This document shows, in pieces, positions 1 through 8,431 of a stretch of 64,000 nt of DNA. The notes below the pieces were generated by a model, which saw only the letters and a list, made by a program, of their open reading frames with translations, ran no database searches and was not told the DNA's origin. Each line of letters begins with the position of its first letter. Positions within the stretch are counted from its first letter, which is position 1. The position numbers and the translations under genes are program-made. Source of the DNA: CPC320 sp002684375 (GTDB taxonomy: Bacteria; Pseudomonadota; Alphaproteobacteria; Rhodobacterales; Rhodobacteraceae); contig CBFIHZ010000019.1 in NCBI GenBank assembly GCA_965662545.1, positions 14,443 to 78,442 of the forward strand, given 5' to 3'.

Positions 1-395
1 TCGGAAAACGCTGCTTCGGCCAGATCAATCACCCGCCCAACACCCGCCTGGGCCTGTAGCGGCGCGGCAAGGTCCGTAGATGCAAAGGTCAGCGCAACCC
101 CACCATCCTCGATAATCCAAGCCGCCTCGCGCGGGTGCAGCTTGGCATTGATCGGCACGACCGCCGCCCCCGCATACCAAGCGCCATACAACAGGATCAG
201 ATATTCGGGGACATTGGTCAAATACAGGGCAATACGATCTCCAGGCCGGATACCGGCGTCCTTAAACCAGGCTGCAGCCTGCGCGCTGCGGTGTTCAAAT
301 TGCCCGTAGTCAGCAATCTGCTGCACCCCGACAAACAGTGCTGGCCGTTGGGGGTAGGCCTGTGCCATCCTTTGAAGCCAAAGCGATATATTCAT
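1..395 (-). CDS. Acyl-CoA synthetase (AMP-forming), N-terminal part, cut by window edge
   Basis: Only the first 131 residues are present; the rest lies beyond base 1. The reading frame gives the typical N-terminal segment of class I adenylate-forming enzymes: a short helix with a Tyr-Pro-x-x-Pro-Ala-Leu stretch, then Pro-Gly-Asp-Arg-Ile-Ala and NVPEYLILLYGAWYAG followed by Val-Pro-Ile-Asn. Family members activate a carboxylic acid with ATP to an acyl-adenylate and transfer it to CoA. The substrate cannot be told because the specificity and AMP-binding motifs are missing. ATG at 395 is chosen; an in-frame ATG at 458 would add 21 residues. The gene is divergent from accB, with about 280 bases between them. 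Confidence 0.8.
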   Translation of the reverse strand, partial: MNISLWLQRMAQAYPQRPALFVGVQQIADYGQFEHRSAQAAAWFKDAGIRPGDRIALYLTNVPEYLILLYGAWYAGAAVVPINAKLHPREAAWIIEDGGVALTFASTDLAAPLQAQAGVGRVIDLAEAAFS

Positions 396-677
396 CGGCC
401 AACCCCGCACAGCCAGTTCGCCAACCCGCTTTGCCACCCCAAAGTAGTGAAGCCCCATGCCAGATGCGCCCTGCGATTGATTGCGAACCTCCTATAAAAA
501 AATTTAGGGGTTTTTGGCCCTTGTGTTACTCGGATACGAATTTTACGCTGCCTGTCCAAGTTGAAAATACCCATGATACTTCTTAGCCGACTTTTCCTTT
601 CGTACCATATATTGTAGTATTGCACTAAGCAGGCAAAAAAGCTGCCGCATACAGGTCTAAAACCAATTGAGGATATA

Positions 678-1169
678 ATGACAAAAAAAAATAACGATGA
701 TGATGTGATATTCATCCAAGCCCTCGCCACGGTGCTCCGCGACAATGACCTGACCGAATTACAGGTTGAACGCCAGGACGGCGATGATCGCAGCCTGAAT
801 ATCCATCTCAGCCGGGCGGTCCATGTCCCGCCAGCCGCCGTTGTGGCGCCGGTTACAGCCCCTGTTGCAACCCCTGCGGCACCGGCCGCGGCTGCACCAC
901 CGGCAGAAAACACGTCCGACGACCCAGCCAGTCATCCCGGCGCGGTCACCTCTCCAATGGTTGGGACCGTCTATATGCAGGCAGAACCGGGCGCAGCGCC
1001 GTTTTCATCAATTGGTGCAAAAGTCAGCGAGGGCGACACCCTGCTGATCGTAGAGGCGATGAAGACGATGAATCACATTCCCGCCCCGCGATCAGGGGTC
1101 GTCACCCGGATACTGGTCGAAGACGGAGCCGCCGTCGAATACGGGGCCCCTTTGGTCATTTTGGAATAA
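678..1169 (+). CDS. accB: Acetyl-CoA carboxylase biotin carboxyl carrier protein (BCCP)
   Basis: BCCP carries the biotin that shuttles carboxylate between biotin carboxylase and the carboxyltransferase of acetyl-CoA carboxylase, the first step of fatty-acid synthesis. The 163-residue protein has an N-terminal helical part, an Ala/Pro-rich linker (about residues 48-78) and a C-terminal biotinyl domain. The biotin site reads EAMKTMN, with Lys129 the modified residue; the Met-to-Thr change after Lys is common in alphaproteobacteria. A GAGGATATA stretch just upstream of the ATG serves as ribosome site. accC follows nine bases later, so the pair is one operon. Confidence 0.96.
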   Translation: MTKKNNDDDVIFIQALATVLRDNDLTELQVERQDGDDRSLNIHLSRAVHVPPAAVVAPVTAPVATPAAPAAAAPPAENTSDDPASHPGAVTSPMVGTVYMQAEPGAAPFSSIGAKVSEGDTLLIVEAMKTMNHIPAPRSGVVTRILVEDGAAVEYGAPLVILE

Positions 1170-1178
1170 GAGATCAGC

Positions 1179-2528
1179 ATGTTTAACAAGATCCTGATTG
1201 CCAACCGCGGAGAAATCGCGCTGCGGGTCATCCGCGCCTGCCGCGAAATGGGCATTGCCTCGGTTGCAGTGCATTCCACCGCCGATAGCGACGCGATGCA
1301 TGTCCGTATGGCCGACGAATCGGTCTGCATCGGCCCTCCGAGCGCCACCGACAGCTATCTGTCGGTCCCAGCGATCATTGCTGCGTGCGAAATAACCGGT
1401 GCGCAAGCGATTCATCCCGGCTATGGTTTCCTGTCTGAAAATGCCAGTTTTGTGCAGGTCATAGAAGATCACGGTTTGACCTTTATTGGCCCCACAGCCG
1501 AACATATCCGCATCATGGGCGATAAAATTTCCGCCAAAGATTCGATGAAAGAGCTGGGCGTGCCCTGCGTGCCCGGATCTGATGGGGGCGTCCCTACGCT
1601 TGAGGACGCCAAACGCATCGGCGCGGAGATGGGCTATCCGGTGATCATCAAAGCCACCGCCGGAGGGGGCGGTCGCGGTATGAAAGTGGCGCAGAACGCC
1701 GACGAAATGGAAAGCGCTTTTCTGACCGCGCGCGCCGAAGGCAAAGCCGCGTTTGGCAATGCAGAGGTGTATATCGAAAAATACTTAACCACGCCGCGCC
1801 ATATCGAAATCCAAGTCTTTGGCGACGGCAAGGGCCAAGCTGTGCATCTGGGCGAGCGCGATTGTTCGCTGCAAAGGCGCCATCAAAAAGTCTTTGAAGA
1901 GGCGCCTGGGCCAGCGATCTCAGCCGATGAACGGGCGCGGATTGGCAAGATCTGCGCTGATGCCGTGGCCAAAATAGACTATATTGGCGCTGGGACAATC
2001 GAGTTTCTCTATGAGAAAGGCGCGTTTTATTTCATTGAGATGAACACCCGCCTGCAAGTGGAGCATCCGGTAACTGAGGCAATTTTTGGCGTCGATCTGG
2101 TCCGCGAGCAAATCCGCGTCGCCGCCGGACTGCCGATGTCGTTTGGCCAAGAAGATCTCACCATCAACGGCCATGCTATCGAAGTACGCATCAACGCTGA
2201 AAGACTGCCCAATTTTGCGCCCTGTCCTGGCACCGTCAGCCAGTATCATGCTCCGGGCGGCTTGGGGGTTCGGATGGATTCAGCCTTGTATACCGGCTAT
2301 GCGATCCCACCCTATTATGACAGTCTGATCGGTAAATTGATCGTGCATGGCCGCGACCGCCCCGAAGCGTTGGCGCGCCTGAGCCGCGCGTTGGGAGAGT
2401 TGATCGTAGATGGTGTGGACACCACTGTGCCGCTGTTTGATGCGCTGCTGTGCGAAGCCGATGTCCAGCAGGGGGCCTATACCATTCATTGGCTGGAAAA
2501 ATGGCTGGACAAAACGTTTGCGAGTTGA
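1179..2528 (+). CDS. accC: Acetyl-CoA carboxylase, biotin carboxylase subunit
   Basis: ATP-dependent carboxylation of the biotin on BCCP using bicarbonate. At 449 residues it has the usual length of bacterial AccC. It opens with NKILIANRGEIALR, carries the ATP-grasp glycine-rich loop GGGGRGMK near residue 165, the metal-binding EMNTRLQVEH stretch near residue 288 and the C-terminal biotin-carboxylase domain. It lies directly behind accB, and the two are surely cotranscribed. The accA/accD carboxyltransferase genes are not in this window. Confidence 0.97.
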   Translation: MFNKILIANRGEIALRVIRACREMGIASVAVHSTADSDAMHVRMADESVCIGPPSATDSYLSVPAIIAACEITGAQAIHPGYGFLSENASFVQVIEDHGLTFIGPTAEHIRIMGDKISAKDSMKELGVPCVPGSDGGVPTLEDAKRIGAEMGYPVIIKATAGGGGRGMKVAQNADEMESAFLTARAEGKAAFGNAEVYIEKYLTTPRHIEIQVFGDGKGQAVHLGERDCSLQRRHQKVFEEAPGPAISADERARIGKICADAVAKIDYIGAGTIEFLYEKGAFYFIEMNTRLQVEHPVTEAIFGVDLVREQIRVAAGLPMSFGQEDLTINGHAIEVRINAERLPNFAPCPGTVSQYHAPGGLGVRMDSALYTGYAIPPYYDSLIGKLIVHGRDRPEALARLSRALGELIVDGVDTTVPLFDALLCEADVQQGAYTIHWLEKWLDKTFAS

Positions 2529-2555
2529 CTTAGCCCACGCATAACTGAGGACAAA

Positions 2556-3200
2556 ATGGCCTCTGAAATCCTGACCACCAAGATACTGCTGGAGGCTTAC
2601 CGTTCTGGGGTTTTTCCGATGGCAGAAGATCGTAACAGCAGTAAGCTGTTCTGGGTCAACCCGCAGGAACGCGGGGTGGTCCCGCTCAATCGGTTTCATA
2701 TTTCTCGCTCGCTGACCCGTCAATTGCGCAAGGAACAGCATCAAATTAAAATCAATCACGATTTTGATGCTGTGATTGCCGGTTGCGCCGGGCGCGATGA
2801 TACGTGGATAAATCGCGATATTCAGCGTGCCTATCGTCGCTTGTTTGACATCGGCCATGTGCATACGACAGAAGTCTATGATGGATCACGGCTCGTGGGT
2901 GGTGTTTACGGGGTCAGCATTGGCGCGGCATATTTTGGCGAAAGTATGTTTTCGCACACAACCAACGCCTCAAAAATAGCGCTTGCTTATCTTGTCGACC
3001 GCCTGCGTCTTGCAGGATTTCAACTGTTTGATACGCAGTTTATCACCCCGCATCTGGCCTCACTCGGGGCCATTGAAATAAGTCGGGACACCTATCTGGC
3101 AGCCTTATCAGTTGCGGTTAACCAACCAGCCGATTTTACCGCTCCAGCCGTTCCACTGCGTGCTCAGGAAATGATACAGCGCAATACCCAAACATCATAG
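2556..3200 (+). CDS. aat: Leucyl/phenylalanyl-tRNA--protein transferase
   Basis: Transfers Leu or Phe from tRNA to proteins with N-terminal Arg or Lys, making them substrates for ClpS/ClpAP. The 214-residue frame shows the family hallmarks: LLEAYRSGVFPMAE near the start, a WVNPQERGVVPL block, and a central GGVYGVSIGAAYFGESMFS motif. It starts 27 bases after accC, in the same direction. Its 3' end overlaps the convergent DUF2155 gene by 37 bases. A second N-degron transferase (bpt) lies at 59 kb. Confidence 0.95.
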   Translation: MASEILTTKILLEAYRSGVFPMAEDRNSSKLFWVNPQERGVVPLNRFHISRSLTRQLRKEQHQIKINHDFDAVIAGCAGRDDTWINRDIQRAYRRLFDIGHVHTTEVYDGSRLVGGVYGVSIGAAYFGESMFSHTTNASKIALAYLVDRLRLAGFQLFDTQFITPHLASLGAIEISRDTYLAALSVAVNQPADFTAPAVPLRAQEMIQRNTQTS

Positions 3201-3529
3201 CGCGGGTGATCCAGCGCGCTGATCGCTGGCGAGGAGGCAATCATCCAACCACGGAAGAAAGGCTCTGGGATACCAATTTCGCGAATATCGAGGTGTGCGA
3301 AAGCGTCGCCCGAAGGATTGTCTGCAGGATACCGACATTCTGTCAGTTCAATCTGCAACTTGCCGAGACTATGGCGCTGGTTTGGCACAAACTCAAAATC
3401 TGCGGTTCTGCCACTGACTTTATCCAGCGTCCTGATCATCGCACCCTGACCGCTGAGCGCAGCCTCTTGGGCGCTGGTCGCGGCGGCCGCCAAGCTGAGC
3501 ATAAGCGCACAAACAAAAGGAACCCTCAA
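3164..3529 (-). CDS. DUF2155 domain-containing secreted protein
   Basis: A 121-residue protein with a clear signal peptide (hydrophobic core then SAQ at about residues 19-21), so probably periplasmic. The remainder matches the DUF2155 family by content: a segment on modification of a bound cofactor-like surface, two Cys residues (ECRYP and LRCI) and a PFFRGWM motif. Function unknown. The start is a TTG supported by GGAGG nine bases upstream, and it overlaps the mlaD stop in a TTGA junction, so translation is coupled to mlaD. In Rhodobacterales this gene commonly sits between aat and mlaD. The tail overlaps aat on the other strand. Confidence 0.82.
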   Translation of the reverse strand: MRVPFVCALMLSLAAAATSAQEAALSGQGAMIRTLDKVSGRTADFEFVPNQRHSLGKLQIELTECRYPADNPSGDAFAHLDIREIGIPEPFFRGWMIASSPAISALDHPRYDVWVLRCIIS

Positions 3530-3981
3530 TCTGAGCTGCCTCCTGAGACAAACTTGAGCAAAAGCGTTGTCAGACTAACAGCACTTTGGGTGTCTTCAAT
3601 CTGGTCGCCTGAGGCAAAATAAAATGGCGACCCGCCGGGCATAATCTCAACAAAATTGCCCCCTAAAAGCCCCTCGGACGAGATCACCACCGCGCTGTCA
3701 TCAGGGATTTCAACCTCAGATCCCAGCGTCAGATCGGTCTCAGCGCGATAGGTTTCAGGGTTGAGCGTGACATCGGTTACCGTGCCAATTTTAACCCCCG
3801 CCAAGCGCACATCAGTGCCAACTCCCACGCCCTCTAATGACCGAAATGAGGCCGTCAGAACATAGTTGCTTTGGCCAACCCCGGCCCCCACACCAGTCGA
3901 TTGCGCGGCAAAGACCCCAAAAGAAATCGCGGCGGCAATCACCACCGCGCCAACAAAGGCCTCTATTTTGTTTTCTGACAT
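3526..3981 (-). CDS. mlaD: MlaD-like MCE-domain lipid transport protein
   Basis: One N-terminal membrane helix (about residues 7-28) followed by a single MCE domain containing the typical GVGTDVRLAGVKIGTV stretch. MlaD proteins form the periplasmic hexameric ring of the Mla phospholipid transporter that keeps the outer membrane asymmetric. Length 151 residues is normal. ATG at 3981 is preferred to the in-frame TTG at 3987. The partner genes mlaE, mlaF, mlaB and mlaC are not next to it, so they must be elsewhere. Coupled to the downstream DUF2155 gene. Confidence 0.88.
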   Translation of the reverse strand: MSENKIEAFVGAVVIAAAISFGVFAAQSTGVGAGVGQSNYVLTASFRSLEGVGVGTDVRLAGVKIGTVTDVTLNPETYRAETDLTLGSEVEIPDDSAVVISSEGLLGGNFVEIMPGGSPFYFASGDQIEDTQSAVSLTTLLLKFVSGGSSD

Positions 3982-3993
3982 CGCCAAATCGTC

Positions 3994-4377
3994 CTACTCC
4001 GGTGTCCATGCCTCATAATCTTTGCGATGCGCCGGAACCGCAAGACGCAGAGATCCCGTTGGCGCATAGGCCGCAGATGAACCTGTCAAATTGGCCTGAT
4101 GGGGCTTTTCCCAAACCTGATGGCGCAGTGGAGCATCGCTTGGCGGGTCATTCCACGTATGGTGCAACCATCCATGCCAATCGGGACTGATCCTGCTTGC
4201 TTCGCACTCACCGTTAAAGATCACCCAACGGCGCTTGTCATCGGCGGTATGGTAATACACATTTCCTTGATCGTCGCTACCAACACGCAGGCCTTTGCGC
4301 CATGTGAACAACTGGGTGCCTATCGTCTGACTGTCCCACCAGGTCACTGCCCTTAGAAGCGTTTTTAGGATACTCAT
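3994..4377 (-). CDS. NADH:ubiquinone oxidoreductase subunit NDUFA12 (B17.2-like)
   Basis: A supernumerary subunit of respiratory complex I shared by alphaproteobacteria and mitochondria. The 127 residues show the family pattern: early TWWDSQTIGTQLFTWRKG, then VYYHTADDKRRWV and WHGWLHHTWNDPP. A strong AAGGAGAT seven bases before the ATG confirms the start. The stop codon is 12 bases from the mlaD start, so mlaD and the DUF2155 gene may be read from the same transcript. The main nuo operon is not in the window. Confidence 0.92.
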   Translation of the reverse strand: MSILKTLLRAVTWWDSQTIGTQLFTWRKGLRVGSDDQGNVYYHTADDKRRWVIFNGECEASRISPDWHGWLHHTWNDPPSDAPLRHQVWEKPHQANLTGSSAAYAPTGSLRLAVPAHRKDYEAWTPE

Positions 4378-4467
4378 CGCTGCATCTCCTTACCGTTTAT
4401 GCGGCATTTATCGAACCCCAAAGGGCTGTAAAACTCTGCCTCAAAGACCGCGCAGACCATTTAATCC

Positions 4468-5733
4468 CTAAGAGGCCGTCGCTGTTTCCTTGCTATCGTC
4501 GGCATAAATCATCAGAGGTTGCGCCTCTGACCTGACGGCGTCGTCATTGACCACCACTTCGTCAACATTATCAAGACCGGGCAGGTCAAACATCGTATCA
4601 AGCAAAATCTCTTCGAGAATAGACCGCAAGCCCCGCGCGCCGGTTTTGCGCTGAATCGCGCGTTTGGCAATCGCGCTGAGCGCCTCATCGGTAAACGACA
4701 ATTTGGCGTCTTCCAACTCAAACAGCCGCTGGTATTGCTTGACCAGCGCATTTTTTGGCTCGGTCAGAATGGTGACCAACGCATCCTCATCGAGATCTTC
4801 CAACGTTGCAAGAACGGGAAGACGTCCAACAAATTCTGGGATCAGACCAAATTTCAACAAATCTTCAGGTTCGAGCTCTTTGAAAACTTCACCGACACCG
4901 CGATCGTCATTATCACGCACATCCGCGCCAAACCCGATCGCACTGCCTTTGCCGCGGCGGGCGATGATTTTGTCCAGCCCTGCAAAAGCGCCCCCGCAGA
5001 CAAATAGGATATTTGTGGTATCCACCTGCAAAAATTCTTGTTGCGGATGCTTACGCCCACCCTGTGGCGGCACGCTCGCAACAGTCCCTTCCATCAGCTT
5101 CAACAGCGCCTGTTGAACACCTTCGCCCGAAACATCCCGGGTGATCGACGGATTCTCGGACTTGCGCGTAATTTTATCGACTTCGTCGATATACACGATC
5201 CCGCGCTGCGCCCGCTCAACGTTATATTCAGAGGCCTGCAACAGTTTGAGGATGATATTTTCGACATCTTCGCCCACGTAACCCGCTTCAGTCAACGTCG
5301 TTGCATCGGCCATGGTAAACGGCACATCAAGGATTCTTGCCAATGTCTGCGCCAGCAGTGTTTTGCCGCACCCGGTTGGGCCGATCAACAGTATGTTTGA
5401 CTTTGACAGCTCAATCTCACTGTTTTTGGCCGAGTGGTCGAGGCGCTTGTAATGGTTGTGAACCGCCACCGAAAGTACGCGTTTGGCCAGTGCCTGCCCA
5501 ATCACATAATCATCAAGAACATCGCAAATTTCCCGTGGTGTGGGCACGCCTTCGGAAGATTTCAGGCTCGATCCCTTGGTCTCTTCGCGAATGATGTCCA
5601 TACACAGCTCGACACATTCATCACAAATAAACACCGTTGGACCAGCAATCAGCTTTCTCACCTCATGCTGGCTTTTGCCACAAAAACTGCAGTACAGAGT
5701 GTTTTTACTGTCGGAACCTGAGCTAGTTGCCAT
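4468..5733 (-). CDS. clpX: ATP-dependent Clp protease ATP-binding subunit ClpX
   Basis: AAA+ unfoldase that feeds tagged proteins into ClpP. At 421 residues it is full length. The N-terminal zinc domain has its four cysteines (CSFC near residue 16 and CDEC near residue 38). Walker A reads GPTGCGKT, Walker B IVYIDEVDKI, and there is the GFGADV pore-adjacent stretch containing the IGF-type ClpP-docking loop. The gene lies 112 bases downstream of clpP on the same strand, the classical arrangement, and probably shares its transcript while also possibly having its own promoter. Confidence 0.98.
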   Translation of the reverse strand: MATSSGSDSKNTLYCSFCGKSQHEVRKLIAGPTVFICDECVELCMDIIREETKGSSLKSSEGVPTPREICDVLDDYVIGQALAKRVLSVAVHNHYKRLDHSAKNSEIELSKSNILLIGPTGCGKTLLAQTLARILDVPFTMADATTLTEAGYVGEDVENIILKLLQASEYNVERAQRGIVYIDEVDKITRKSENPSITRDVSGEGVQQALLKLMEGTVASVPPQGGRKHPQQEFLQVDTTNILFVCGGAFAGLDKIIARRGKGSAIGFGADVRDNDDRGVGEVFKELEPEDLLKFGLIPEFVGRLPVLATLEDLDEDALVTILTEPKNALVKQYQRLFELEDAKLSFTDEALSAIAKRAIQRKTGARGLRSILEEILLDTMFDLPGLDNVDEVVVNDDAVRSEAQPLMIYADDSKETATAS

Positions 5734-5845
5734 TTTTTACCTTTCGGTCCTTGAGTATTGGAAACTGCAACTCGCACATTTCCCATCGTTAGTTTAGGAC
5801 AGCCAATCTGTCACCACAACGTCAAATTTCAACAAACGCAAATGG

Positions 5846-6478
5846 TCAATCGTCTGCCTCATCCACCACGGCCCGATTGGTAACAATCTCATCAATCAAG
5901 CCCCACTTCTTCGCATCTTCGGCAGACATGAAATTATCACGCTCAAGCGCGGCCTCAACTTTTTTCAGCGTTTGACCTGTGTGTTTGACATATACTTCGT
6001 TCAAACGTTTTTTGAGCTTCAACGTCTCTTCGGCATGGATCATGATGTCTGTCGCCTGCCCCTGATACCCGCCGGACGGCTGGTGTACCATGATGCGGCT
6101 ATTGGGCAGCGAGAAGCGCATTCCCGGCTCGCCCGCTGTCAAAAGCAATGATCCCATTGAGGCCGCCTGCCCGACGACCAGCGTCGAAACTTTCGGCCGG
6201 ATGTATTGCATCGTGTCATAAATAGACATGCCCGACGTCACAACGCCACCGGGACTGTTGATATACATGCTGATTTCCTTGGACGGGTTTTCCGCCTCCA
6301 GATGCAACAATTGTGCGACGATCAAAGAGGACATGCCGTCATGCACCGGCCCACTTAGAAAAATAATCCGTTCTTTGAGCAGCCTCGAAAAAATATCATA
6401 GGCCCGTTCGCCACGGCTCGTCTGTTCCACTACCATGGGAACCAGCGTGTTCATATATACGTCTATTGGATCATTCAT
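5846..6478 (-). CDS. clpP: ATP-dependent Clp protease proteolytic subunit ClpP
   Basis: Serine peptidase that forms the 14-mer degradation chamber. The 210 residues contain the catalytic Ser in GQAASMGSLL, the His in MVHQPSGG and the expected Asp region; the N-terminal part starts MNDPIDVYMNTLVPMVVEQTSRGE, typical of alphaproteobacterial ClpP with a short propeptide. It is followed by clpX. Upstream lies a 180-base divergent region with an inverted repeat and a TATAAT sequence on the minus strand. Confidence 0.98.
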   Translation of the reverse strand: MNDPIDVYMNTLVPMVVEQTSRGERAYDIFSRLLKERIIFLSGPVHDGMSSLIVAQLLHLEAENPSKEISMYINSPGGVVTSGMSIYDTMQYIRPKVSTLVVGQAASMGSLLLTAGEPGMRFSLPNSRIMVHQPSGGYQGQATDIMIHAEETLKLKKRLNEVYVKHTGQTLKKVEAALERDNFMSAEDAKKWGLIDEIVTNRAVVDEADD

Positions 6479-6538
6479 ACTCGCCTGCCTGCTGCTGCTG
6501 TCGGATTAAGACTAAGGATTTAAACTTACCAGAGTCTT

Positions 6539-6576
6539 AGTGTCGCGTCACACTCGCTGCAAGGGTCCGCGACACT
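6539..6576 (-). promoter_or_regulatory. Inverted repeat in the clpP leader
   Basis: Two perfect 9-base arms, AGTGTCGCG and CGCGACACT, are separated by 20 bases. The element lies 61-98 bases upstream of the clpP ATG, between clpP and the divergent photolyase-like gene. It could be a two-half-site operator or an RNA hairpin in the clpP leader. The choice cannot be made from sequence alone. Confidence 0.4.
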
Positions 6577-6601
6577 TTCACCACAAAACTCTGTAATAAA
6601 T

Positions 6602-6607
6602 ATTATA
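6602..6607 (-). promoter_or_regulatory. Possible -10 element of a clpP promoter
   Basis: Read on the minus strand, a perfect TATAAT lies 124 bases upstream of the clpP ATG. No good TTGACA-like element is found 16-18 bases further upstream, so this is only a candidate. If used, the transcript would carry the inverted repeat at 6539-6576 in its leader. Confidence 0.3.
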
Positions 6608-6658
6608 TCGTATTGTGCCCGCAGAGCTCTATCTCACTCTCATAACGCTGGAGCTCCG

Positions 6659-7876
6659 ATGCAAACACTTTCGAATTTTCCCGCCACACGACAAGCGGGC
6701 TTAGACTTATTGTCTAAATTTTCACCCCAAGCGGGACCTGACTACGCCCGCGGCCGTAACTTTGATTTCGGTCCAAATCAGCCAAGATCCGTCTCGGGTC
6801 TTTCACCTTTCGTGCGGCGCAGGTTGGTAACCGAACAAGAGCTCATCACCGAGGTCCTGAAACAACATTCAGCAGATGCGGCGGAAAAATTCATCCAAGA
6901 AGTGTTTTGGCGCAGTTATTGGAAAGGTTGGCTAGAGTTGCGGCCCACCGTTTGGCAAAGCTATCAAACCGGCTTGCGCGGCGCGTGGAACGCCATACAG
7001 ACCCAGGACGGATTAGAACGCAACTGGCGCACCGCCTGCATGGGAAACACTGGTATCGACTGTTTTGATTCTTGGGCCAAAGAACTCAGCTCCACTGGTT
7101 ATCTGCACAATCATGCCCGCATGTGGTTTGCCTCGATCTGGATTTTTACGCTGCGCCTGCCATGGGAACTGGGGGCAGATTTTTTTCTGCGTCACCTTCT
7201 GGATGGCGATCCGGCGTCGAACACTTTGGGCTGGCGTTGGGTCGCGGGCCTGCAGACCGTCGGCAAAACCTATCTTGCGCGTCCCGACAACATTAAAAAA
7301 TACACCAATGGCAGGTTTACCCCGACGGGGCTTGCAACCAAAGCTGTCCCGCTCACAGGCCCTGAAAACCCACCCTGCGGGACGCTTGCACCCGCCAACC
7401 CAATCGATACGGCGCTTGCCACAGGGCTTTTGATCCACGATGAAGACCTTGATTTGACGCATATAAACATCAAGCGCCTGCCGTTTCAGGCCACGGCGAT
7501 CCTATCAAGCCACAGCACGATAACCCCGTTGAAGGCGGCAGACCACGTCGTGCAATTTGCTCAAGGAGCGCTGTGCGATACGTTGGGCCGCTTACCCGCA
7601 GCAAACAGCGCCCCCCATACCGTGAAAGATGTCTATGACCTTATCGCTTGGGCACAAACGCATGGCCTAAAGCAAATCATCACGTGTTATGCACCGGTGG
7701 GACCGATAGCTGACCAGTTGACGCAGGCGCGAAAACTGCTTGCCGAACAAGGAATTTTACTGGTCACCGTCATGGCCCCCTACGACCGGATGACCTGGCC
7801 GCATGCCACCCGTGGTTTTTTTCGGTTTAAAGATAATATCACGCATTTTATTGCGCAGATTTCACAACGCAAATAA
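6659..7876 (+). CDS. Photolyase/cryptochrome-family FAD-binding protein with the FAD domain first
   Basis: The first 230 residues match the C-terminal, FAD-binding helical domain of photolyases: KFIQEVFWRSYWKGW, TGYLHNHARMW (146-156) and SNTLGWRWVAG (187-197). The usual N-terminal antenna domain is absent before it. After a linker, residues 255-405 form an alpha/beta domain with HDEDLDL, a DLIAWAQTHGLKQIIT strand and YAPVGP, which I read as a photolyase-type Rossmann domain placed at the C-terminus. Proteins of this layout occur in Rhodobacterales. It may be a light-dependent DNA repair enzyme or a blue-light sensor. The ATG is preceded by GGAG five bases upstream. Function is inferred from the FAD domain only. 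Confidence 0.85.
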   Translation: MQTLSNFPATRQAGLDLLSKFSPQAGPDYARGRNFDFGPNQPRSVSGLSPFVRRRLVTEQELITEVLKQHSADAAEKFIQEVFWRSYWKGWLELRPTVWQSYQTGLRGAWNAIQTQDGLERNWRTACMGNTGIDCFDSWAKELSSTGYLHNHARMWFASIWIFTLRLPWELGADFFLRHLLDGDPASNTLGWRWVAGLQTVGKTYLARPDNIKKYTNGRFTPTGLATKAVPLTGPENPPCGTLAPANPIDTALATGLLIHDEDLDLTHINIKRLPFQATAILSSHSTITPLKAADHVVQFAQGALCDTLGRLPAANSAPHTVKDVYDLIAWAQTHGLKQIITCYAPVGPIADQLTQARKLLAEQGILLVTVMAPYDRMTWPHATRGFFRFKDNITHFIAQISQRK

Positions 7877-7916
7877 ACTGGATCACAAGCGCTGCTACAG
7901 GTTAAAGACTGCTCGC

Positions 7917-7945
7917 TTGCATCACCCTGCCAATGCTCGTATACG
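7917..7945 (+). promoter_or_regulatory. Candidate promoter of the rpsF operon
   Basis: TTGCAT and TATACG are separated by 17 bases, a fair match to the housekeeping consensus (about half of the positions in the -35, four of six in the -10). It lies about 105 bases before the rpsF start, leaving a leader long enough to hold the hairpin at 7992-8019. Confidence 0.35.
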
Positions 7946-7991
7946 AACCGTTCTTTCCGCAAACGATCAGCAACCGCGTAGTCTCTCGTGG

Positions 7992-8019
7992 GTAGGGCGG
8001 AAAGAGTAGCCTGCCCTAT
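7992..8019 (+). promoter_or_regulatory. Hairpin in the rpsF leader
   Basis: TAGGGC and GCCCTA pair perfectly, and flanking G-U and G-C pairs extend the stem to about nine pairs around a ten-base loop. The hairpin ends 21 bases before the Shine-Dalgarno of rpsF. S6:S18 complexes are known to repress their own operon through an mRNA leader in many bacteria, so this could be that site. The conserved details of that motif were not verified. Confidence 0.35.
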
Positions 8020-8049
8020 GAAATGCGCCTGAACATAACTGGAGATCAC

Positions 8050-8403
8050 ATGCCGCTATACGAGCATGTTTTTATTTCGCGCCAAGACCTGTCCAATACG
8101 CAGGCAGAAGGCCTTATCGAGCACTTTTCGACTGTGCTGGCAGACAATGCCGGCAAGGTTGTTGAAAGCGAATATTGGGGCATCAAAACGATGGCCTATA
8201 AAATCAACAAAAATCGCAAGGGTCACTACGCCTTTCTGAAAACCGACGCGCCAAGCGAAGCGGTTCAGGAAATGGAGCGTTTGATGCGCCTGCACGACGA
8301 TGTGATGCGCATTCTGACAATTAAAGTTGATGCCCACTCCGAGGGCCCTTCGGTCCAGATGCAAAAACGTGATGACCGTGGCGACCGCCGCGAGCGCCGT
8401 TGA
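8050..8403 (+). CDS. rpsF: 30S ribosomal protein S6
   Basis: Binds 16S rRNA together with S18 in the platform of the small subunit. The 117 residues begin MPLYEHVFISRQDLS and contain the family block YWGIKTMAYKINKNRKGHYAF; the tail is charged (RDDRGDRRERR). GGAG six bases upstream sets the ATG at 8050; a longer in-frame start at 8023 has no ribosome site. First gene of rpsF-rpsR-rplI. Confidence 0.97.
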   Translation: MPLYEHVFISRQDLSNTQAEGLIEHFSTVLADNAGKVVESEYWGIKTMAYKINKNRKGHYAFLKTDAPSEAVQEMERLMRLHDDVMRILTIKVDAHSEGPSVQMQKRDDRGDRRERR

Positions 8404-8431
8404 TACCTGCTTGATGAAAGGACGCTAAACC

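Noticed and set aside
1050..1080. AccB biotin motif reads AMKT instead of AMKM
   Set aside because: A common variant in alphaproteobacterial BCCP, not a defect.
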